The notes under the pieces were generated by a model. The model made no database searches. It had not been told where the DNA came from and was given only the letters and a program-made list of their open reading frames with translations. Below, piece after piece: positions 56,311 through 64,000 of a stretch of DNA of 64,000 bases; position 1 is the first letter of the stretch, and each line of letters opens with the position of its first letter. Source of the DNA: Patiria miniata (taxonomy: Eukaryota > Echinodermata > Asteroidea > Valvatida > Asterinidae); assembly GCF_015706575.1 (NCBI RefSeq), contig NW_024037063.1:8680927-8744926 (forward strand). Reading direction: 5' to 3'. A program made the translations under genes and the position numbers.

Positions 56311-56892
56311 GTATACGTGTATGGGGGGGGGGGGGGACCGGGGAAAAAAATAATCTGAGACATAATAGTGTATTGGAAAGAATTCTGATTTTTGGGATAA
56401 TAAAAGCGAGGAGGGGGGGGGGGGGGACATAAGAATGAAGAATGTGAAGAATGAGAATGAATACTGTGACATCCCATAGTGCTAATGCTATTTCCCATTT
56501 AAATTGCCACCAATTTATTGTTTATACCCCCACCATTAAGCCGCAGAAAAGAGCAATTTTGGCAGCTTCTGGACATCGTTTTTTTTGTGTGGCATGCATA
56601 TGATACATACAGGGACTTGTAACTTGTCTAGCCTAAACAAAGCACTTCCCAGACTAGTTCCCAGTCCTCCGTTATTACAAAACTTCCCATAGTGGGCAGA
56701 AAAAAGCAATAATAACAGGTTTAATTTGATTCAAATTATCGTAGTTATACGAGTACAGGAGCATAGAACATTTTCTTTCCTCTTTATATGAATTGTTTCC
56801 CTATTAACCGCTATACATTTCATTTAACATAATTATGTCATGCAATGTTTGTTAAGATTGCGCAAAATTCATAAATTGTGCACGTGATATTC

Positions 56893-56976
56893 CCACGCAA
56901 TCTTAAGAATGAGCGCTCATTCTTAAGAACGCGCGCTCATTCTTAAGAATGCGCGCGCATTCTTAAGATTGCGTGG
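56893..56976. repeat. Compound palindrome of CATTCTTAAGAATG units
   Basis: Outer arms CACGCAATCTTAAGAATG and its exact reverse complement enclose two further CATTCTTAAGAA(T/C)G palindromes separated by GCGC/CGCGCG. Any of several hairpins, or one 84-bp cruciform, can form. Confidence 0.9.
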
Positions 56977-56999
56977 TTTTCAAGAATGGGAACAACAGC

Positions 57000-57989
57000 A
57001 CTAACATGACTAATGCTAAGTATTTGCCACTTAAATTGCTATTGTTCACGCCCCCACCATAACCAAAAGTTTTCCAACCACCAAAACCGGTAAAGATAAT
57101 ACAAAAGAGAGAGACAGCTACCCTGGATAGATCTACACATTCATGACATTCCATAAGACCCCTTATATTGTTCCCAAACAGCGACAATTTTGAAGGAAAA
57201 AAACCAGCAAAACTCACCGCTATATCAATCAGTCAATGTGTTTGCCGTGCTGCTCAGTCCCTTGCACGAGTTGACGAATGAGGGCGCTTGACGTGCCGTG
57301 GCCGCCACCAGCCCGCCCACCACTGATCTAAAGCACACGATCGGGAGGGGAGCTCTTGGAATTGAACGGGAAATTTTACTTTTTATCCGGATCGTAAGTA
57401 AATGTCAGTCCGGCCATCTTAATCATCGATGTCTACTTGTACCCCAAGTGGCGTATCTAGTAATTTGTAGGCCATTTTGAGGGTGAAATCTGATGTTTTT
57501 GTTGGGATGGGACACACTCCATACAGAACAGACGCAACAGACAAACTTTAATAACCAGCTGCTCGACTGTCCACTGCGCTAGGGAAGGATCGGTAATCCT
57601 TACCTTTAGGACCCCTTTCCTATATAAGGTTAAACTGTAGCATGTGTAGGAAAGTCACATTTTCTTTGAAAGTACTTTCAAAATTCTAACTAACAAGTAA
57701 CATGAGTTTGTCTGAAGAAAAAAGACTTCTTTAGCCTGCAAAAGTCACTTTGGTACTGGACAGTCATCTGCAAAAGTCAGTTTTGAACAGAACTCATACA
57801 AAATAGAGGTGTCCTAGAAGGATCGACCCGGCGGGGACCGCCTCCTGCGCCCGTTCGCGGGGAAAAATTCGGCTTTCCGATCACCAGTTTTTTCAATTAA
57901 TTTTCTAGCGCCCAAAGTTACCTCTTTTATGGTTATTCCCTCCACTTTCCCTCCCCTACTCTCACCCCCTCCTTTCCTTAATTTCTATT
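57000..57989. other. Intergenic or intronic, no recognised gene
   Basis: No supported exon; short open frames lack domains. Confidence 0.4.
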
Positions 57990-58085
57990 TATCAATCAGT
58001 CACTCACTTCATCGAGATTCGAACCTCGGACCCTTGCTTGATACACGAGTCTCTTAACTGCTAGGCCGCACACGATCGCTGTTGC
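57990..58085 (-). mobile_element. tRNA-like SINE head
   Basis: Minus strand: A box GTGCGGCCTAGCAGTTAAGAG, B box GAGGTTCGAATCTC at about 58012-58025, normal tRNA spacing. No CCA-proximal acceptor stem pairing is evident, so a SINE (or tRNA pseudogene) is more likely than a gene; its body probably continues toward 57800. Confidence 0.6.
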
Positions 58086-58089
58086 AATG

Positions 58090-59288
58090 ATCAATCTTTG
58101 GACGTATTTGAAGTACCATTGAAATAAACTAAATATTCATGAGAAAATAAATATTCATAATGACGTATTGCACTATCATTGGCCGGCATAATGCATACAT
58201 TTAACAACATGGCCGCCATTTTGAAATCGCATGGAGGACCATTTTCGGGACGATATTCGTGGGAGATAATGATTGAAAGTAGTTTTTTTGGTCAGACGGA
58301 TGAAGTTTTTAGATAAAAGAACGTTTTTTTTCAAAGAGGTATGAGTTCCTTTACGACTAGGAACCTTAACTTTGGAAATTTCTGTCCTGGATGAGAAGAT
58401 AATCTCGATCAAAATTGGTAGCAAAATCGCTACATCAGAGTTCAGCGTTTAGGGGAGCATTGGGCGTCTGGCCGTACTACAAAGCTTTCGGTAGTGCTGT
58501 ACGGCCAGATGCAGTCAGGCTAGAAGAACCCTTACACTGTCACACCTTGCTTATACTAGCTGTTGTGCAAGCGAGGGTTGCATTAGCAGAAACTGCACAA
58601 TCAGCAGCCCGCAAAGCTCCTTTAGAATAGATAGGCAGCACCCGGGTATGTCTAAGCAACCTTTTCATGCCATTTAGAATTGCATGTAGGCCTAGGCCTA
58701 GTTTAGACTTTTCCATGGCTGCTACATGTCCCTTCCCTCCGTAGCTAGAGTCTTACGGTGCTACTCTGCAAATGAAGGTAAACAGAGGCGAGATGTTTTC
58801 TGTTATGGAATTCCTAAAATCCAAAGGGATTTTCCATTCTTGTTAGAAAACACTCACCATCCCTCAGCCCAATTTACCAAAAAAAACAACAACTAGGATT
58901 CTTTGTGTAACGGGGCTATTTAAGGAACATGTAGTGGGCGCGGAGGGTGAGGCTTGGGCGCTATTCTTTTCAGCGATTGTTTTTGTGCATGAGGGCTGAT
59001 ATGCAAATGTAGGTAAACAGAGGTGAGTTTTTTCTTACTAGAATATGAAATCCCTTTGAATTTTAGGAAATTTCCAACACTTAAACTGTGGTGTGGATTT
59101 AACGAATTTCTTAAAAAAAAAAAATTAAAAAAAACGCCATAAGATTGTTATTTTCACTTGAGAAGATGATAAAACGTGCCTGTAACTTCCTGTAAGGCTT
59201 CATGCCGTACAGGTTGATTATGGTTTAATTGTTTGTGAAGTACAATACTTATCACCACTAAACAAATTTAAATTAAATTACCTGCTAT
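58090..59288. other. Intergenic or intronic, no recognised gene
   Basis: A GCCGCCATTTTG (YY1-type) element on the + strand at about 58210-58221 corresponds to CAAAATGGCGGC on the minus strand and opens a short minus-strand frame, but no splice structure follows. The open frame at 58415-58630 (+) has no recognised domain. Confidence 0.4.
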
Positions 59289-60364
59289 CTAACACCGCGT
59301 TCCCACTTGAATTGGGAAAAGGTGGATCAAGATCCGTCATTTTGGTGTGATCGTTATCTTACCACAACGAAACCGTAAGTCGCGTTCCCACTTATGCTTG
59401 ATCCACCTTTTCGTACGGAAATGTCGAGTCCGAAAGGTCACTCAGTTCGGAATTACGCGCTCCGTGGGAGTGCCAGTGTTGCATGCTAGGCCAGGACGGG
59501 TCAGTTTTCAAACAGCGTTATCAGTATCAGAATTCACCGACAAAAATTACGCGAATTCACCGACATAAATCACAGATCCTTAGAGGATCCGGCGTGCATA
59601 AATTAACTGGTGAAATCGAACAGCGCCGCTCATTGTGTGACATCATGGCAGAAACCAATGCATCGATAAGGGATTCCCTGGTTCTGAAGCTTCTCATTGG
59701 TTAGAAATGGTCATATGATGTACTACGACATCATTTTCAAATTTTCCATAATCAATACTACAGATTTGTCACCTCCGTAACGCGTTATCGGCACTATTCT
59801 CATCGCATACTCGTAAGCTTTTCTATGATTTTGTGCCAAAGTGAAGTGTTTTGGTGAGTGCGGACTCAGAGTCATTTATGGATGGAAAAATAAGTAAAAT
59901 TTCACGAATGAAAAGGGTTTAGAAAATGGACGAATACGCAACGAAAATTGTAAAAGGCCAAGTGTAGTTTAAGGATATACTGTACCACGTGCGCACGCTG
60001 CATACATGCGATATGCATGCATCGTGCATGCGCGGTGCTAGCCCGTAGTTCAGCGGTTGTTTATTGTGCATGTTGTGTACGTTGGAAATAGTCACATGAG
60101 CTACACGCCCGAAACGTGTTTCTTCGTTCATAAAACTGCAACATTTTCGCGCCACTCGTGCACCGGGCGGATGTTGACAGGTCAAATTGCCGGATCAGAT
60201 CCACCTTTTGCATTCCCATCTGATCCTGATCCATCTTATAACGGTAAGCGTTCCCACTACACACAATTGCCGGATCTGATCCACCAATTGGGGGATCTGA
60301 TCCGGCAATTTGGCAAAAGGTGGATCAGATCCCCAATTTGTGGATCAAGTGGGAATGGGGTCTA
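59289..60364. mobile_element. TIR element with GTTCCCACTTGA ends
   Basis: The left end (AACACCGCGTTCCCACTTGA) and mirrored right end (GACCCCATTCCCACTTGATC as reverse complement) are inverted repeats. Sub-terminal regions hold many GGATCAGATCC, GGATCTGATCC and AAAGGTGGATCA iterations in both orientations, plus a second CGCGTTCCCACTT at 59391. About 1.07 kb, non-coding. Confidence 0.75.
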
Positions 60365-60539
60365 AAATTACAAGGTCCTCGTTAATCTGTCCTGGACTTT
60401 GTCTGTTGTCTATGAATTTTCAGGTATGATGGCACCCCATACGGTCGCAAGACAAATCTGCTGACTGCTCGGGAAGCCTAACGTTTACTGAAGAGCCGTG
60501 AAAATGCCAGAAACCTGTCTTGCACTCCAGTTCATCCCA

Positions 60540-63400
60540 AATCTGAAGATATATGTTTCAAGTTAACGACCAAAAAAACCGGGATGACTGGAAGTGTGAC
60601 AGAATAAAATGGAAATGCAAAGGGGTACACAAACTACCCAGGACTGATCCACGCGTAGTGAAGCGTTACTACGCCACAAATGATGGCAAGTTCACCAACA
60701 TGACCAAATGCACGTATCGCCTGCTGGTTGAAAAGTCAAAGTCATATCGTGTAATTGTTTAGTACCTTGGCGATAAGTCCGGCATGGTTTACAGTCCTCA
60801 GAATAACAGAACAACCAGTCTTAACAGGCCTCACATGCGGACATGCCCATCCACGCTGAGAAACATCGAGGAACGTTCAAAGACGGACAAACCGCACATC
60901 ATCTACAGGAACATGATTGCACAACCATGTGAATCCATACATATTCCAATAACTCATCCCAGAGATACAGAGCAATGTCGGAATACAATCAAAGTTTGCA
61001 AAAGCAAGAGCAAAATACACAAAGACGAGCTGTACACGGCCTATGAAATTTCATGTCCCTTGAGTCCTTCAACTGGAGCTTTCAGTTATTTCCGGATTTC
61101 AGCATTGTGTTCAGCCTACAAATGTATAATCAGTAGGAGCTGAATTTCTTCGATTGGTAGAAGAACCAACGCATGCGCAGTTACCGACGTATCTCAGCTA
61201 TGATGTAACATTTAATCTTGGAGATTTTTACATGTCGGTGCTGTTGTTCAACCACAGGGCCTTTCAGGAAGCTCCAATCGTAGCACTTGGATTCGTCATT
61301 CATCAAACGAAGAGAGAAGAACCACACCAACAATTTTTTTCGAACTTTGCAACAACGTACCCACAACTTGCAAGTAAACCCCTCATCGTAGTGACAAACA
61401 GGGAAACATCAATTACCAAGGCTATTGAGAAGGAGCTCCCAAGGTGGATTCACATTCACTGTTGGGAACCATCTTCTGATCGACATCAAATACTGGGTCT
61501 CGTGCCACGGTGGTACGCAAATCGACACGCGAGTATACACAAACAACGTGCTCCACATACTGGACAGCCCGTCAGAAGACAAGGCCAGAGAAAAGATCTC
61601 AGAGTTTGAATGCAAATGGAGCAAATCCTTCGTGAAATACTTCACTGATCACTACAGGAACCCATCTTCAACGCAGGCGGATGGGCTTTAGAAGAACTGG
61701 GGGTGTACTACATGTACCCCTCTACGTACTTGTCTTCACATTCAAACGTGCAACCTTGCCATTGGAAATTGGACAGTTAAAAGAAAGAGATACAGCCTGA
61801 TCGAACTGAAGAGAAACAAAAGGGGACGAACAAGAGTGGGCCGAAAAAGACCAAGAACTAAAGACAATTTGGAAGTTGATCCTGCTCCAGATTCGTAGAT
61901 GACGATGCCAGAATCATATGGAGACTGTCGAACCCCACCACCGGATGATTTCAATTCATTTCCAGGGGGGTTTGAATTCAATTCCTCGCACACTCCAAGG
62001 ACAACAGAAACAGATGGGACGTATGCACGGAAACAGGAAAGTGTCAAGAGGAAACATGCCAGAGGCCACCAACGAGTATACTTCCCGCATGGAAGTGATG
62101 CACCCGGCATACATCGGCAAGACCCAACAGTTTCCGCTGAAATCACGACAATAACCAAACAGCAAACCTCCGATTGCAAACACTCACCAACGATGGACGC
62201 TGCGGGCACTGAAGATGAACAAGCCCCATATCAAACGTGCATCCCACGATGACATCCACCCCGATACATGGGAAAAGGAGGACTCTCACAAGCACAGAGA
62301 ATACCTGCGATGAGATGGAACAACCAGCCAGCGAGCACGGTTCCTCGTCCACTAGACGGCTTAGTCAAGCCGAGGAGGCTGCAAAGCCATGGTTAGGTAA
62401 ACGTTTTCCTGCTGGCATAAGGAACAGCGATGGGACAAATATGGAGCTCGTAAAACCTCTGAGGGGTAAGAATTGGCTGGACGACCAAGTAATCAATGAA
62501 TTCATGAACATCTGTGCCTCACTGCCATATATTGCTAAGAGCTGGGCAAGAGCCTGCATTTTCCCAGTCCATTTTGCTGAGTGGCTTAGAAAAGGTGGGT
62601 GAATGAAAGCGATGCAATGTCCAGCGACATTTGGATCATGCCTACCAATGTTGGAGGTTTACATTGGGTTTTAAGTTTTGTTGTGCATCCAGGAAAGCTG
62701 GTGATATACTTGGATTCTCTTCATGGGTACGATGAACGGGCCATCTCTTCCGTCTTGCAGTTTGTTTCCTCCCGCTCCATGATTGTATCTGAGAGGCCCC
62801 TGGTTTTGGAGGAGTGGTCCATTCATGGGTACGATGAACGGGCCATCTCTTCAGTCTTGCGATTTGTTTCCTCCTGCTCCATGATTGTATCTGAGAGGCC
62901 CCTTGTTTTGGAGGAGTGGTCCATTCTGGCACCAACAGACATCCCACATCAGAACAACAGTTGGGATTATGGAGTTCATGTGTTACTTCGGTCCTTCATT
63001 GTGTGTAGCGGCCAGTACCCGATATACTCCCCACAGCATGACATGTCGGAAATTCGCAAATGGATTGCCTGCACAATCGTCGAGGAAAAGCGTTGTTAGC
63101 CCAAACGGAAAACTCAGAAACCCAGCATACTGACAACTACAGAGGAATTACGCCGCCATGCATCATCTTTTCGGGTCATGCGGATAGTGGTAGGCAGAGG
63201 TTTTCCAGAGGGCTTCACCTCAACACTCAGGTTTCTATGTCAGCCGACAGAGAATCTCTTCAGTTCTGATTTCTCTGTGTGTTGCCTTGGTGGGAATGTA
63301 TGCGCCCGAAGAACAACAGAACCATGGTGTTGTGTGAAGGTGATTGCCAGGACTGGTATCATGTCACTTGGTACCTGACTCAAATTGACTGAAAATGCAT
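60540..63400 (+). pseudogene. Decayed MULE-type DNA transposon: DDE transposase, Ulp1 peptidase and PHD-finger remnants
   Basis: Fragments read in order on the + strand in shifting frames. 60553-61080: N-terminal Trp/Cys-rich domain (RDDWKCDRIKW) typical of animal MULE proteins, cut by an in-frame TAG at 60760. 61154-61460: transposase core with YLSYDVTFNLGDFYMSVLLF and VVTNRETSITKAI; the second position is Asn where Asp is usual. 61455-61691: continuation in another frame (VYTNNVLHILDSPSEDKARE). 62237-62602: lead-in WLDDQVINEFM. 62599-63099: Ulp1-like (C48) peptidase with GLHWVL and YLDSLHGYD, a 34-codon tandem duplication, and SWDYGVHV where the catalytic Cys should be. 63331-63390: PHD-like LCEGDCQDWYHV. 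At least four frameshifts or stops, so non-functional. MULEs with Ulp1 and PHD domains are known (I recall the name Rehavkus; unverified). Confidence 0.82.
62721..62924 (+). repeat. 102-bp tandem duplication inside the Ulp1 domain
   Basis: TCATGGGTAC starts at 62721 and again at 62823; the two 102-bp copies (34 codons) differ at a handful of bases. The duplicated block runs from just after the catalytic Asp region (HGYDERAISSVL) to EEWSI and keeps the frame. Confidence 0.92.
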
Positions 63401-64000
63401 GAAGTATGCTGTATCAATATCGCTGCATCGATATCTGTGAAGTTTTCACTAGGATTAAGCTTTACATTAAGCTCCACAAAAGTTCAGTGGGAACGTTCTT
63501 CGTTTCTTGGCAAATGTAAGGATGTGATCTGTCCTCCGTTGACATTTCTGCGCCAACTAAAAGACGATTCCCAAGATTCAATAAAAGCTGATTGTAAAGA
63601 CCATCCCATACTAGTTGTTCACTTTGGAACATGCAGCTAGGTCGTGATTATAGCCATTGGTCTTATCTATACTTTCACTTACACAAATACACAGCAAAGC
63701 CCTTCTTTTGATTTGGCAATAGCAAAGCACACGAGACACTCTAGACAATACCAAAGCATGGGATCATGAAAGTCAACTTATAAATAAAATTTAACAGAAA
63801 TTACATTCTGTTGGAAAACTTCTACATGATCCCTTCAGCATTTACAATGATACTGGAAATTCAGAAAACAAGCTTCAAAAGGGATCAGCTTGAATTTTAA
63901 TGGTTCATCTGAAAAATAATAATGATGTGGAAGGTTGAATGACAGAATCACCAATATGGATACTGGGGATGTTGATCTTGGCGAGTTGTTGTTTAGAGCC
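63401..64000. other. No recognised feature
   Basis: Possibly the 3' non-coding part of the MULE-type element; the terminal inverted repeat was not identified. The short open frame at 63395-63640 has no domain. Confidence 0.4.

Noticed and set aside
58415..58630. 71-aa Ala/Leu-rich open frame
   Set aside because: No domain, no splice sites of good quality, no neighbouring exons.
61742..62352. Minus-strand open frames (155 and 69 aa)
   Set aside because: Antisense shadows of the decayed MULE coding strand.

Overview
The window is animal nuclear DNA. Genes are split by GT-AG introns, intergenic and intronic space is large, and much of it is made of short inverted-repeat transposons and tRNA-derived SINEs. 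A RASSF1/5-type gene, a single-exon peptide-receptor-like GPCR and a UXT gene, with this repeat style (tRNA-SINEs sharing a CTCTCCACCCAGGAGTA block, abundant ACATGTACATGT and CAGCGCCCTCT strings, a sea-urchin-TU-like foldback element), suggest a marine deuterostome invertebrate, most likely an echinoderm. The taxon is an inference.

Layout. 1-4203: flank or intron 5' of the first visible RASSF exon, with old repeats. 4204-18552 (+): six 3'-terminal exons of a RASSF1/3/5-type Ras effector (end of C1 zinc finger, RA domain, SARAH domain, stop); its introns hold a 33-bp minisatellite and several TIR elements. 18553-29740: probable 3' UTR, then a gene-poor stretch with mariner-, pogo- and TTAA-type MITEs. 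29741-30793 (-): an intronless coding region for a rhodopsin-class GPCR, with a ~1.2 kb foldback element directly upstream. 32200-43190: intergenic, with a cluster of four related MITEs and several tandem arrays. 43194-53681 (-): all six coding exons of UXT, a prefoldin-like co-chaperone (155 residues assembled), with introns packed with nested MITEs. 55189 onward: one candidate first exon, then repeats. 59289-63400: an inverted-repeat element followed by a decayed MULE-type DNA transposon with transposase, Ulp1-peptidase and PHD-finger remnants.

The three recognised genes have no obvious functional link. The strongest unusual signals are the foldback element carrying dozens of TGACG half-sites beside the GPCR, a TTAA-specific MITE family (eight copies, one nested inside another at an exact TTAA) with a 28-bp core palindrome, and the dead transposon with a Cys-to-Tyr change and a 34-codon internal duplication in its peptidase domain. 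I saw no complete novel enzymatic system, CRISPR array, rRNA or intact tRNA gene. All family names come from reading the sequence and memory of conserved motifs; no search was run.
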